This document shows positions 16,413 to 25,158 of a stretch of 64,000 nucleotides of DNA, piece after piece. The translations under genes and the position numbers were made by a program. The notes under the pieces are model-generated. The model was not told the origin of the DNA. It did no database searches and was given only the letters and a program-made list of their open reading frames with translations. The first letter of the stretch is position 1. Each line of letters opens with the position of its first letter. Source of the stretch: Citromicrobium sp. (GTDB lineage: Bacteria > Pseudomonadota > Alphaproteobacteria > Sphingomonadales > Sphingomonadaceae); NCBI GenBank assembly GCA_002729695.1, contig PBYQ01000032.1, positions 100,136 to 164,135 on the forward strand, written 5' to 3'.

Positions 16413-17419
16413 TCGGCAGGCTCCGCCGTCTTGCAGGCGCGCGCAGGCTCTTCCTGCATCAGCGGTGTCAACCCCAGCTTGGCGAACAACGCGCCATCGC
16501 TGTCGTCGCCCGCGTTGGGCGCGGTCAGCAGCTTGTCGCCGGTGAAGATCGAGTTCGCGCCCGCGAGGAAGCACAGCGCCTGCGTCGCCTCGCTCATGCT
16601 TTCGCGGCCCGCGGAGAGCCGCACCATGCTCATCGGCATGCAGATGCGCGCGACCGCCACGGTGCGGACGAATTCGATATCGTCGATCTTGGCGAGCGGC
16701 GTGTCCGCCAGCATGTCGCCCAGCACCGTGCCCTTGACCGGCACCAGCGCATTGACCGGCACGCTTTCGGGATGCCGCTCGAGCGTGGCGAGCGTGTGGA
16801 CGAAGCCGACGCGATCCTCGCGCGTCTCGCCCATGCCCACGATGCCGCCGCTGCACACGTTGATGCCCGCGTCGCGCACGTTCTGCAGCGTATCGAGCCG
16901 GTCCTGGTAATTGCGGGTCGAGATCACCCGCTCGTAATATTCGGGCCCGGTGTCGACATTGTGGTTGTAGTAATCCAGGCCCGCCTCTTTCAGCATGTCC
17001 GCCTGTTTCGGCGTCAGCATGCCCAGCGTCATGCAGGTCTCCAGTCCCATGGCGCGCACGCCCTTCACGATCTCGACGATCGCGGGCATGTCGCGGTCCT
17101 TGGGGTTGCGCCACGCGGCGCCCATGCAGAAGCGCTGGCTGCCCGCATCCTTCGCCTGCGCTGCGGTTTGCAGCACGGCGCGCACATCCATCAGCTTGGT
17201 CGCCTCGACGCCGCTATCGGCCTTCACCGACTGCGAGCAATATCCGCAATCCTCGGGGCAACCGCCGGTCTTGATGCTGAGCAGCGTGCACAGCTGGACC
17301 TGTTCGGGCGGATGGTTCTCGCGGTGAACGCTCGCCGCGCGGAACAGCAGTTCGGTGAAGGGAAGGTCGAAGAGGTCCGTGATCTCGTCGCGGGTCCAGT
17401 CGGTGCGGATTTGGGTCAT
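16409..17419 (-). CDS. bioB: Biotin synthase
   Basis: 336 residues from ATG 17419. It is a radical SAM enzyme with the CxxxCxxC cluster ligands C54, C58 and C61 ([13 protein letters not shown]), followed by conserved cysteines in RFCMGAAWR and [11 protein letters not shown] and the YYNHNVDT motif. It inserts sulfur into dethiobiotin to make biotin. Other bio genes are absent here, but the product is the cofactor of PccA, encoded three genes downstream in the same direction. Both ends overlap neighbours by four bases. Confidence 0.97.
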   Translation of the reverse strand: MTQIRTDWTRDEITDLFDLPFTELLFRAASVHRENHPPEQVQLCTLLSIKTGGCPEDCGYCSQSVKADSGVEATKLMDVRAVLQTAAQAKDAGSQRFCMGAAWRNPKDRDMPAIVEIVKGVRAMGLETCMTLGMLTPKQADMLKEAGLDYYNHNVDTGPEYYERVISTRNYQDRLDTLQNVRDAGINVCSGGIVGMGETREDRVGFVHTLATLERHPESVPVNALVPVKGTVLGDMLADTPLAKIDDIEFVRTVAVARICMPMSMVRLSAGRESMSEATQALCFLAGANSIFTGDKLLTAPNAGDDSDGALFAKLGLTPLMQEEPARACKTAEPAE

Positions 17420-17880
17420 ACAGGTTTCCTGGCGAGATAGAGGCCGACGGCCATCACCGCGATGCCCAGTATGCGCTTGGGCGTCAACGAGCTCTGGATC
17501 ACGCCGAGCAGGCCGAAATGGTCGATGGTGGCAGCCGCGATGAGCTGGCCGATGAGGACGAAGAAGATCGCGTTGCCGAGCCCTATTTTCGGGGCAGAGA
17601 AAGCAATCGCGGTCGCGTAGAACAGCATGAAGACCGAGGCCCCGTAAAGCCACGGCATGTCGAGCGTGAAGTCCGACGCGCTGGGGAAGCCGACGAAGGC
17701 GAGCACGGTCGTGGAGATCACCAGACCGATGCCGAAGGTGACGGCGGTCGCGGCGATGGGGCTGCCGAGCTGCTGGTTCAGCCCGGCATTGAGCGAGGCG
17801 AAGACGGGAATGCCCAACCCGGCCGCGAACATCATCGCGGCCAGCGGCAGGAAGCTCGCGCCGCTTTGCGGGGCGCTCAC
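17416..17880 (-). CDS. DMT-superfamily transporter (DUF606/YdcZ type)
   Basis: 154 residues with about five hydrophobic segments: [73 protein letters not shown] and [14 protein letters not shown]. This matches the short DUF606 proteins, half-length relatives of drug/metabolite transporters that probably work as dimers. It overlaps bioB as ATGA, so a role in biotin-precursor handling is possible but unproven. Confidence 0.83.
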   Translation of the reverse strand: MSAPQSGASFLPLAAMMFAAGLGIPVFASLNAGLNQQLGSPIAATAVTFGIGLVISTTVLAFVGFPSASDFTLDMPWLYGASVFMLFYATAIAFSAPKIGLGNAIFFVLIGQLIAAATIDHFGLLGVIQSSLTPKRILGIAVMAVGLYLARKPV

Positions 17881-18068
17881 TGGGTGGCCTCGCCGGACGG
17901 GTGGGTGCGGATGTGGGGCAACTCAATACCTCGACTATGAAGTGAACTCATTTCCTCGCCCCCGCGCAGGCGGCGATTCCGCTTCGTTCTGCGGCCACCA
18001 AAGAAGAAGCGGCCCCGGATCAAGTTCGGGGTGTCGGGTGAGGCGAGAGTCATTCCGCCTCCTCCATA

Positions 18069-18157
18069 GTCATTGCGACCCCGGCCCGGAGCCGGGGTAA
18101 GCAATCCAGATTCCGGGCCATGGATTGCCGCGCGACCTGTCGGTTGCTCGCAATGAC
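18069..18157. repeat. Nested palindromic intergenic repeat
   Basis: The outer arms are TCATTGCGA (18070-18078) and TCGCAATGA (18148-18156). Inside are CCCCGGC...GCCGGGG (about 18080-18098) and the perfect pair GCAATCCA (18101-18108) with TGGATTGC (18121-18128). It lies in the 290-bp gap that separates the mutase unit from the bioB-pccA unit. The form is that of dispersed alphaproteobacterial intergenic elements. Only one copy with these arms was seen in the window. Confidence 0.75.
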
Positions 18158-18171
18158 GGGAGGAGAGATCA

Positions 18172-18309
18172 TCACTCCCCCAACTCGCGCTTCGCCACAT
18201 AGCCGATGCAGTCGCAGCCCTTCACCGCGCAGGCGAGTTCGCCATCGCCGCCCGCGTGGTGGGTGCTCAACGGATGACCGCAGTGGATGCAGTCGGCAGG
18301 CGAGGTCAC
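18172..18309 (-). CDS. Small Cys-rich, probably zinc-binding protein coupled to the mutase gene
   Basis: 45 residues from GTG 18309, whose GTGA overlaps the mutase stop by four bases. It has C7-x2-C10 (CIHC), then [11 protein letters not shown], then C27, C32 and C34 (CAVKGCDC). This spacing suggests a treble-clef or zinc-ribbon metal site. I do not recognise a characterised family. The tight coupling suggests a role with methylmalonyl-CoA mutase or simple co-expression. Its codon pattern and lack of stops fit a real gene. Confidence 0.65.
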   Translation of the reverse strand: MTSPADCIHCGHPLSTHHAGGDGELACAVKGCDCIGYVAKRELGE

Positions 18310-20474
18310 TCCGCCGCCTCGTCCAGTTCGTCGTCGGGCGGGGGCATATTGTGCCCCAGCAGCCGCAGCATGTCGGCTGCACATTCGACCACGTTGCTGC
18401 CCGGGCCGTAGATGCCCTGAACGCCTGCATCGCGCAGGAACTGGTAGTCGCTCTGCGGGATCACGCCGCCTGCGGTTACCTTGATGTCGGCGCGGCCCGC
18501 GTCCTTGAGCAGGCGGATCAGTTCGGGGATTAGCGTCTTGTGGCCTGCTGCCAGCGAGGAGGCGCCGATTGCGTCGACACCCTCGGCGAGCGCCATTTCG
18601 AGCGTTTCCTGCGGGGTCTGGAACAGCGGCCCGGAGACGACGTCGAAGCCCATGTCGGCGAAGGCACTCGCGATCACGTTGGCGCCGCGATCGTGCCCGT
18701 CCTGGCCCATCTTGGCGATCATGATCTTCGGCTTGCGGCCCAGCCGCTGCTCGACCGCGTCGACGCCCTCAACCACCTGCTGGTAGCGGCTATCCGCGGC
18801 ATAGGCCTTGGAATAGACGCCCTTCACCGGCGTCGGCTTAGTGTCGTAGCGGCCGAAGACGTCTTCCATCGCGCTGGAAATCTCGCCCAGCGTCGCGTCG
18901 TGGCGCGCAGCCTCGACTGCCAGCGCCAGCAGGTTGCCTTCTGTCTGCGCAGCGCCGCGAGCCAGCGCGTCGAGCGCGGCCTGGCAGGCCATCTCGTCGC
19001 GCTGCGAACGCACCTTCTCCAGCCGCGCGATCTGCGACTGGCGGACCTTGTGGTTGTCGATATCGAGCGTCTCGATCTCATCTTCGTGCTCGCGCCGGTA
19101 CTTGTTGACGCCGACGATCACCGTCTCGCCCCGATCGACATTGGTCTGCTTCTCGGCAGCCGCCTGTTCGATCCGCCGCTTGGGCTCGCCCGTGGCGACG
19201 AACTTGGTCATCCCGCCCGCCGCGTCGACCTCGTCGATAATTTTCCCGGCTTCCTCGACCAGTTTGGCGGTCAGCGCCTCGACGTAATACGAGCCGCCCA
19301 GCGGATCGGCGACGTTGGTGATGCCGGTCTCTTCCTCCAGCACCAGCTGCGTGTTGCGCGCGATGCGGGCGGAGAAATCGGTCGGCAGCGCGATCGCTTC
19401 GTCCAGCGCGTTGGTGTGGAGCGACTGCGTGCCGCCCAGCACCGCCGCCATCGCCTCGATCGTGGTGCGGATGACGTTGTTGTACGGGTCCTGCTCCTGC
19501 AGGGACACGCCGGAAGTCTGGCAGTGCGTGCGCAGCATCTTGGACTTGGGATCTTTCGCGCCCAGCCCTTCCATCACGTCGTGCCACAGATGCCGCGCGG
19601 CGCGCATCTTGGCGATCTCCATGAAGAAGTTCATCCCGATGCCCCAGAAGAAGCTGAGGCGCGGGGCGAAGGCGTCGATATCGAGGCCGGTATCCATCGC
19701 GCGCTGCGCGTATTCCTTGCCGTCGGCGATTGTGAAAGCGAGCTCCTGCACCGCCGTCGCGCCCGCTTCGTGCATGTGGTAGCCCGAGATGGAGATGCTG
19801 TTGAAGCGCGGCATGTGGTCGGAGGTGTAGGCGATGATGTCGCTCACGATCCGCATGCTCGGCTCGGGCGGATAGATATACGTGTTGCGGACCATGAACT
19901 CCTTGAGGATGTCGTTCTGGATGGTCCCGGAAAGCTTGTCCTGCGACACGCCCGACCGCTCCGCCGCGACGATGTAGAACGCGAGAACGGGGATCACCGC
20001 GCCGTTCATCGTCATCGACACGCTCATCGTGTCGAGCGGGATCTGGTCGAACAGAATCTGCATGTCGGCCACGGTGTCGATCGCGACGCCCGCCTTGCCG
20101 ACATCGCCGACCACGCGCGGGTGGTCGCTGTCATAGCCCCGGTGCGTGGCGAGGTCGAAGGCAACGCTCAGCCCCTTCTGCCCGGCGGCGAGGTTGCGGC
20201 GATAGAAGGCGTTGGATTCCTCGGCGGTCGAGAAGCCCGCATACTGGCGGATGGTCCACGGACGGCCGGTGTACATGCTGGCATAGGGCCCGCGCGTGAA
20301 CGGCTCGAAACCGGGCAGGCCGGGGTCGATGTCCTGCGTATCTTCCGCCGTATAGAGCGGCTTCACGTCGAAGCCCTCCAGCGTGTGCCAGGTCAAGTCG
20401 CGGCCTTTGACTTCCTTGTCGGCCTTGGCCTGCCAGTCTGCGGGGGTTGGCCGGGAATTTTTAGCGTCGGTCAT
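18306..20474 (-). CDS. scpA: Methylmalonyl-CoA mutase
   Basis: 722 residues from ATG 20474 ([15 protein letters not shown]). It is the single-chain, catalytically competent form: a TIM-barrel substrate domain ([42 protein letters not shown]) followed by a B12 domain with the axial-histidine motif DGHDRG near residues 592-597 and [16 protein letters not shown]. It isomerises methylmalonyl-CoA to succinyl-CoA with adenosylcobalamin. Upstream in the same direction are mce and pccB. A 155-bp gap containing hairpin repeats separates it from mce. No cobalamin riboswitch was recognised. Confidence 0.96.
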   Translation of the reverse strand: MTDAKNSRPTPADWQAKADKEVKGRDLTWHTLEGFDVKPLYTAEDTQDIDPGLPGFEPFTRGPYASMYTGRPWTIRQYAGFSTAEESNAFYRRNLAAGQKGLSVAFDLATHRGYDSDHPRVVGDVGKAGVAIDTVADMQILFDQIPLDTMSVSMTMNGAVIPVLAFYIVAAERSGVSQDKLSGTIQNDILKEFMVRNTYIYPPEPSMRIVSDIIAYTSDHMPRFNSISISGYHMHEAGATAVQELAFTIADGKEYAQRAMDTGLDIDAFAPRLSFFWGIGMNFFMEIAKMRAARHLWHDVMEGLGAKDPKSKMLRTHCQTSGVSLQEQDPYNNVIRTTIEAMAAVLGGTQSLHTNALDEAIALPTDFSARIARNTQLVLEEETGITNVADPLGGSYYVEALTAKLVEEAGKIIDEVDAAGGMTKFVATGEPKRRIEQAAAEKQTNVDRGETVIVGVNKYRREHEDEIETLDIDNHKVRQSQIARLEKVRSQRDEMACQAALDALARGAAQTEGNLLALAVEAARHDATLGEISSAMEDVFGRYDTKPTPVKGVYSKAYAADSRYQQVVEGVDAVEQRLGRKPKIMIAKMGQDGHDRGANVIASAFADMGFDVVSGPLFQTPQETLEMALAEGVDAIGASSLAAGHKTLIPELIRLLKDAGRADIKVTAGGVIPQSDYQFLRDAGVQGIYGPGSNVVECAADMLRLLGHNMPPPDDELDEAAE

Positions 20475-20489
20475 CCGTAGGTCCTCATC

Positions 20490-20560
20490 CCTCTCCCCGT
20501 GCGGGGAGAGGATAGCATAGCTTGGTCGCAAAGCGGCCTAGCGAAGCTTGCAGAGGGGCG
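20490..20560. repeat. Intergenic hairpin repeat, copy A
   Basis: A 9-bp stem CCTCTCCCC (20490-20498) and GGGGAGAGG (20503-20511) has loop GTGC and is followed by GATAGC and, further on, GCTTG...GAGGGGC. The same stem, loop and GATAGC tail recur at 36945-36966, with a third hairpin of the same stem at 37085-37106. This copy lies just upstream of the methylmalonyl-CoA mutase start. Confidence 0.8.
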
Positions 20561-20599
20561 TAAAGCCCTCGCCGCGTCGAACTCCCCTCTCCCAACCCT

Positions 20600-20617
20600 C
20601 CTCCCCACATGGGGAGG
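20600..20617. repeat. Hairpin between mce and the mutase gene
   Basis: CCTCCCCA (20600-20607) and TGGGGAGG (20610-20617) form an 8-bp stem with a 2-nt loop, 11 bases after the mce stop on the minus strand. It has no T-tract in the mce direction. A related CCTCCCCATTT hairpin is at 36675-36705. Confidence 0.65.
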
Positions 20618-20628
20618 GGGCTATCGGG

Positions 20629-21084
20629 TCAGTTCGACCAGTGCGCGCCCTCCTTGGGCGTCTCCATGATCTCGGTCAGCTGGCCCATCATGTCCTTGGG
20701 GTGGAGGAAGAAGATCGGCGTGCCGTGCGCGCCGATGCGCGTCGGGCCGAGGATGCGCTTGCCCTTCCCCTCGAACCACTCTCGCGCCGCCTCGATGTCC
20801 TCAACCTCGTAGCAGACATGGTGCTGGCCGCCGGCGGGGTTCTTGGCGAGGAAACCGTTGATCGGGCTCGCCTCGTCGAACGGCTCGATCAGCTCGATCT
20901 GCGTGCCCTTGCCGACTTCACCCGTGCTGTCGGGCGTATCGACGAAGCAGACCTTCACGCCCTGTTCGGGCAGGTCGAACGGCTCGGTGATCTGCATCGC
21001 GCCCATGGTGTCGCGGTAATAGCGAACAGAGTCAGCGATCGAAGGCGTCGCGACGCCGATATGGTTGAGACGGCCGAGTTTCAT
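20629..21084 (-). CDS. mce: Methylmalonyl-CoA epimerase
   Basis: 151 residues from ATG 21084. It is a vicinal-oxygen-chelate fold: MKLGRLNHIGVAT with metal ligand H8, TQIELIEP, HHVCYEVEDI (H88/H89) and GQLTEIME with E138. It interconverts the 2S and 2R forms of methylmalonyl-CoA between PccAB and the mutase. Its ATG overlaps the stop of the DUF4393 gene (ATGA), and the last codons of that gene (AAAGAAGGCG) provide its ribosome site. Confidence 0.95.
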   Translation of the reverse strand: MKLGRLNHIGVATPSIADSVRYYRDTMGAMQITEPFDLPEQGVKVCFVDTPDSTGEVGKGTQIELIEPFDEASPINGFLAKNPAGGQHHVCYEVEDIEAAREWFEGKGKRILGPTRIGAHGTPIFFLHPKDMMGQLTEIMETPKEGAHWSN

Positions 21085-21923
21085 TTCTTGACGCCTTCTT
21101 TTTGCGCACCATGCGCTGCGACCTCGAGGCCCAAATCGTTTAGAAAAACGCCGAAACAACAGAAATCAAAAGAATCTCTTTTAAATTCTAGACGGAACGA
21201 ATTAACTAAATTGAGCCTCTCAAGTATACGTGTCGAGAATGAATCAAATTCTTCTGAAGCTTCGAATCTCATGAATTGTTTATTATTTGCATTTACAACT
21301 GAAGACGTATACTCAATTTTTCTCAACTTTATACAGTTGTCTCTCTCAAATTCCTTGAATAGGTTGGTGATACCCCCTTCGTCATCCGGCCTACCATTTG
21401 CAGAAGCTTCTGCATCTCCAAGCACATACAGATCCGTTTTCTCGGAGAAGAGTGAGCTGAACTTCTCTTGGAGCCAACCGGAATACTCCCACTCCGCAAA
21501 AACTTCTATGTCTCCGCGCTTACGGCTCAGTTCGAACAGTATCTGAGCCGAAGCCGGGGTTAGACCTTTGATGGATTCCATCACGATGTAATGAGCATCA
21601 GACACACCCTTGGAGGCATCGCTAAGAAGGGCCGACCACATATCTTGCATCAGCTCGTCATCTTCTTGCGCAGCAGCATCAATGAAGGGCAAGGCAAACC
21701 TTAACGGAAGCTCGAGAACATCTTCGTCATCGCCAACTTTCCGAGCAGCACCTTCTACGATCTGCTTGATGTTATCTGCACGATACGAACGAACTCTATC
21801 TCGCAATATTTCACCTAGCTCTGAGCTAGCTGGGCCGAAGATACGTCGCACTAGACCTACAGCACCTTGCGAGAAGGGTTCTAACGCTTTCCCTATGCCG
21901 ACGAGATCGCTCATTTTTCGCAC
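21081..21923 (-). CDS. DUF4393 / Abi-alpha family protein, candidate phage-defence gene
   Basis: 280 residues from GTG 21923, which directly follows the pccB TGA; ATG 21914 would give 277. The diagnostic part is residues 71-133: ELPLRFALPFIDAAAQEDDE, then LMQDMWSALLSDAS, then a helix with GLTPASAQILFELS. This is the pattern of DUF4393 (Abi_alpha, abortive infection), proteins named from phage-resistance loci. The C-terminal half is less conserved. The gene is visibly AT-rich: a hand count of 21181-21240 gives 21 G/C in 60. It sits inside the pcc-mce-mutase operon, abutting pccB and overlapping mce by four bases. The family call is fairly sure; a defence role is inferred. Confidence 0.8.
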   Translation of the reverse strand: MRKMSDLVGIGKALEPFSQGAVGLVRRIFGPASSELGEILRDRVRSYRADNIKQIVEGAARKVGDDEDVLELPLRFALPFIDAAAQEDDELMQDMWSALLSDASKGVSDAHYIVMESIKGLTPASAQILFELSRKRGDIEVFAEWEYSGWLQEKFSSLFSEKTDLYVLGDAEASANGRPDDEGGITNLFKEFERDNCIKLRKIEYTSSVVNANNKQFMRFEASEEFDSFSTRILERLNLVNSFRLEFKRDSFDFCCFGVFLNDLGLEVAAHGAQKEGVKK

Positions 21924-23456
21924 TCACAACGGAATATTATCGTGCTTCTTCCACGGGTTGCTAAGTTCTTTCCCGCGCAGCTTGCGCAGGCCCAGCGCGA
22001 TCCGCCGCCGGGTCGAGTGCGGGTAGATGACCTCGTCGATATAGCCGCGTGAGGCGGCGACGAAGGGGTTGGCGAAGCGGTCTTCGTATTCCTTCGTCTT
22101 CTCGGCGATCTTTTCGGGGTCGTCGCGGTCCTGGCGGAAGATGATCTCCACCGCGCCCTTCGCGCCCATCACCGCGATTTCGGCGGTGGGCCAGGCGTAG
22201 TTGAGGTCGCCGCGCAGGTGCTTGGACGCCATCACGTCGTACGCGCCGCCATAGGCCTTGCGGGTGATGACGGTGATCTTGGGCACGGTCGCCTCGGCAT
22301 AGGCGAACAGCAGCTTCGCGCCGTGCTTGATAATACCGCCCAATTCCTGGCTGGTGCCGGGGAGGAAGCCGGGCACGTCGACGAAGGTCACGATCGGGAT
22401 GTCGAACGCATCGCAGAAGCGCACGAAGCGCGCGGCTTTCTTCGACGAGTTGATGTCGAGTACGCCCGCCAGCACCATCGGCTGGTTGGCGACCACGCCC
22501 ACGGTGCGGCCCTCAACTCGGCCGAAGCCGCAGATGATGTTCGCGGCATGCTTGGGCTGGACCTCGAAGAAATCGCCGTCATCCAGCACCTTCGAAATGA
22601 CCTCGTGCATGTCGTAGGGCTGGTTCGCGTTGTCGGGGATCAGCGTGTCGAGGCTGAGTTCCTTGCGGTCCCACGGATCGTTCGAGGGCATTTCGGGCAC
22701 CGGCTCGCGGTTGGACAGCGGCAGGAAGTCGAAGAAGCGGCGCGTCGCCATCAGAGTTTCGATATCGTTCTCGAACGCATCGTCCGCCACGCTGGTCTTG
22801 GTGGTGTGCGTGACCGCCCCGCCCAGCTCTTCCTGCGTGACGACTTCGTTGGTGACGGTCTTCACAACCTCGGGCCCGGTGACGAACATGTAGGAGCTGT
22901 CCTTCACCATGAAGATGAAGTCGGTCATCGCGGGACTATACACCGCGCCGCCCGCGCACGGGCCCATGATGACGCTGATCTGCGGGATGACGCCGCTGGC
23001 GAGCACGTTGCGCTGGAACACCTCGGCATAGCCGCCGAGCGAGGCAACGCCTTCCTGAATGCGCGCACCGCCCGAATCGTTGAGGCCGATGACGGGAGCG
23101 CCGACCTTCATCGCGGTGTCCATCACCTTGCAGATCTTCTCCGCATGGCGTTTCGACAGCGAACCGCCGAAGACGGTGAAATCCTGGCTGAAGACATAGA
23201 CCAGTCGGCCGTTGATCGTGCCCGATCCGGTGACGACGCCGTCGCCCATGATCTGCTGGTCTTCCATGCCGAAATCGGTGCAGTCGTGGACGACGTAGGT
23301 GTCGAGCTCCTCGAAGCTCCCCTCGTCCAGCAGCACATCGAGCCGCTCGCGCGCGGTCAGCTTGCCCTTGGCATGCTGCGCATCGATCCGCTTCTGCCCG
23401 CCACCCATGCGGGCGGCCTCGCGGCGACGTTCCATCTCGGCAATATTGGCTGACAT
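21924..23456 (-). CDS. pccB: Propionyl-CoA carboxylase beta subunit (carboxyltransferase)
   Basis: 510 residues, the usual PccB length. It contains [18 protein letters not shown], the oxyanion-hole segments [12 protein letters not shown] and [16 protein letters not shown], the second-half motif [24 protein letters not shown] and [13 protein letters not shown]. It ends in the [14 protein letters not shown] and [11 protein letters not shown] segments typical of propionyl-CoA carboxylases. It transfers carboxyl from PccA biotin to propionyl-CoA. It is first in the operon that continues through DUF4393, mce and the mutase. Confidence 0.95.
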   Translation of the reverse strand: MSANIAEMERRREAARMGGGQKRIDAQHAKGKLTARERLDVLLDEGSFEELDTYVVHDCTDFGMEDQQIMGDGVVTGSGTINGRLVYVFSQDFTVFGGSLSKRHAEKICKVMDTAMKVGAPVIGLNDSGGARIQEGVASLGGYAEVFQRNVLASGVIPQISVIMGPCAGGAVYSPAMTDFIFMVKDSSYMFVTGPEVVKTVTNEVVTQEELGGAVTHTTKTSVADDAFENDIETLMATRRFFDFLPLSNREPVPEMPSNDPWDRKELSLDTLIPDNANQPYDMHEVISKVLDDGDFFEVQPKHAANIICGFGRVEGRTVGVVANQPMVLAGVLDINSSKKAARFVRFCDAFDIPIVTFVDVPGFLPGTSQELGGIIKHGAKLLFAYAEATVPKITVITRKAYGGAYDVMASKHLRGDLNYAWPTAEIAVMGAKGAVEIIFRQDRDDPEKIAEKTKEYEDRFANPFVAASRGYIDEVIYPHSTRRRIALGLRKLRGKELSNPWKKHDNIPL

Positions 23457-23590
23457 TCGGTGCTCCCTTTTGCGCCAGAGGGGGTTAGGCTCGGGCGGCG
23501 CACAGGGTCAAGCCAATCGGGAGGTGGTGGTGTGAGGTAAAGGCTGCGCTCGCCGGTCAATTGCTGCGAGGAACAGCGCTCTTCGCGCCC

Positions 23591-23700
23591 CTCATCCAAC
23601 TCCGGCTAGGCTCCTGCGTCGCCAAGCCTCTATATCCTTCTCCCCACGGGAGAAGGACGGCGAAGCTTGCACCGCAGGTGGTAGCGAAGACTGGATGAGG
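23591..23700. repeat. Intergenic repeat with hairpin, upstream of pccB
   Basis: Outer inverted arms CCTCATCCA (23591-23599) and TGGATGAGG (23692-23700) enclose a 10-bp hairpin TCCTTCTCCC (23635-23644) and GGGAGAAGGA (23648-23657), followed by CGGCGAAGCTTGC. The layout (C-rich hairpin, then GAAGCTTG, then GAGGGG) is related to the elements near 20.5 and 37 kb but the stem differs. It fills most of the 256-bp gap between gor and pccB. Confidence 0.7.
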
Positions 23701-23712
23701 GGGAAGAGACGC

Positions 23713-25068
23713 CTAACGCATCAGGACCAGCTCTTCGGCCATCGTCGGATGGATCGCCACGGTCGCGTCGAAGTCCGCCTTGGTCAGCCCGGCCTTCACC
23801 GCGATCGCCGCCGCCTGCATCATTTCGGGCGCCTCGGGCGCTATCATATGAATGCCGACGATCTTCCCGCTGTCGCCGTCGCAGATCATTTTCATCAGGC
23901 TGCGCTCGTTGCGGCCGGCAAGAACGTTTTTCATCGGGCGGAAGTCCGAGAGATAAACCTTCACGCTGCCGAGCGCTTCCTTCGCTTCGCCCTCGGTCAT
24001 TCCGACCGCCGCGATGGGCGGGTGGCTGAAGACCGCGCTGGGCACGCAGGAGTGGTCCACTGCGACCGGATCGCCATCGCCGAAAACGGTTTCGGCAAAG
24101 GCCTGACCTTCGCGGATTGCCACGGGGGTCAGCTGCACGCGATCGGTCACGTCGCCCACGGCGTAGATGTGATCGACATTGGTCTTACTGAAGCGATCGA
24201 CCTTGATCTCGCCGCCTTCGCCCAGTTCGACGCCCGCCTTGTCGAGGCCGAGGCCTTCGGTGTTGGGAATGCGGCCCACTGCGAACATCACGAGGTCGGC
24301 CTTTTCCTCGTCGCAGTCGGACAGCTTCACGAAATAGCCGCCCTCGTCGCACGGCTTGATGTATTCGAAATGGGTGTTGAAGCGGAACTTGATCCCCTTC
24401 GTGGTCGAGATCTGCAGCAGCCGGTCGCGCACCGCCTCGTCATAGCTCCGCAGAAGGCGATCGCCCCGGTTGACGATGTGAACATCGCATCCGAACTCGT
24501 TGAAAATGCCCGCAAACTCGTTGGCGATGTATCCACCGCCCGCGATGATGATCTTCTTCGGCAGCTCGTCGAGATGGAAGGCTTCGTTGGACGAGATGGC
24601 ATGTTCTGCACCCTGACACTCGGGCATCCGGGGCCCCGCGCCCGTAGCGATCAGGATATGCTTCGCGGTGACTTTCTTGCCGCTCGCCAGCGTGATCTCG
24701 TGCGGGCCGGTGATTTCGGCGCGCTCCTTGAAGATCGTGACGTCGTGGTTTTCGAGCGTTTCGGTATAGGCCCCCTCGATCCGAGTCACGTCGTCGAGCA
24801 CGTTGTCGCGCAAGGTTTTCCAGTCAAACTTTCGTTCGCCGATGTCCCAGCCGAACCGCTTGCAGTCTTCAAGGTCTTCGGCGAAGTGCGCGCCGTAGAC
24901 GAGCATCTTCTTGGGCACGCAGCCCCGGATCACGCAGGTGCCGCCGACGCGGTGCTCCTCCGCGACGGCAACCTTCGCCCCCAGCGCGGCGGACACGCGG
25001 CTCGCGCGCACCCCGCCGGAGCCTGCGCCGATCGTGAAAAGGTCGTAGTCGTACTGGTCGGCGGGCAT
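23713..25068 (-). CDS. gor: Glutathione-disulfide reductase
   Basis: 451 residues. The FAD site is FTIGAGSGGVRASR near the N-terminus and the redox disulfide is C45/C50 (GGTCVIRGCVPKK). An NAD(P)-binding GGGYIANEFAG motif, the second FAD motif YAVGDVTDRVQLTPVA and the C-terminal catalytic HPTMAEE follow. It reduces glutathione disulfide with NADPH in the cytosol. It is monocistronic, with a small GC hairpin (25074-25095) in its 5' leader. Confidence 0.95.
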   Translation of the reverse strand: MPADQYDYDLFTIGAGSGGVRASRVSAALGAKVAVAEEHRVGGTCVIRGCVPKKMLVYGAHFAEDLEDCKRFGWDIGERKFDWKTLRDNVLDDVTRIEGAYTETLENHDVTIFKERAEITGPHEITLASGKKVTAKHILIATGAGPRMPECQGAEHAISSNEAFHLDELPKKIIIAGGGYIANEFAGIFNEFGCDVHIVNRGDRLLRSYDEAVRDRLLQISTTKGIKFRFNTHFEYIKPCDEGGYFVKLSDCDEEKADLVMFAVGRIPNTEGLGLDKAGVELGEGGEIKVDRFSKTNVDHIYAVGDVTDRVQLTPVAIREGQAFAETVFGDGDPVAVDHSCVPSAVFSHPPIAAVGMTEGEAKEALGSVKVYLSDFRPMKNVLAGRNERSLMKMICDGDSGKIVGIHMIAPEAPEMMQAAAIAVKAGLTKADFDATVAIHPTMAEELVLMR

Positions 25069-25073
25069 CGAGA

Positions 25074-25095
25074 GCGCTCCTGTTTGCGGGAGCGC
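25074..25095. promoter_or_regulatory. Hairpin in the leader of gor
   Basis: GCGCTCC (25074-25080) and GGAGCGC (25089-25095) form a 7-bp stem with an 8-nt loop, 5 bases upstream of the gor ATG on the minus strand. It could mask the ribosome site or end the transcript of the upstream lipoprotein gene; there is no T-tract. Confidence 0.4.
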
Positions 25096-25158
25096 GCGAT
25101 ATGGCGGGCACGGCTGCGCGGTTCAACCGTGCCGGCGAGATCGTCCTCCGCAATCGCC

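Noticed and set aside
20474..20531. An upstream extension of the mutase by 19 codons (to 20531).
   Set aside because: The extension runs through the intergenic hairpin repeat; [15 protein letters not shown] at 20474 fits the family N-terminus.
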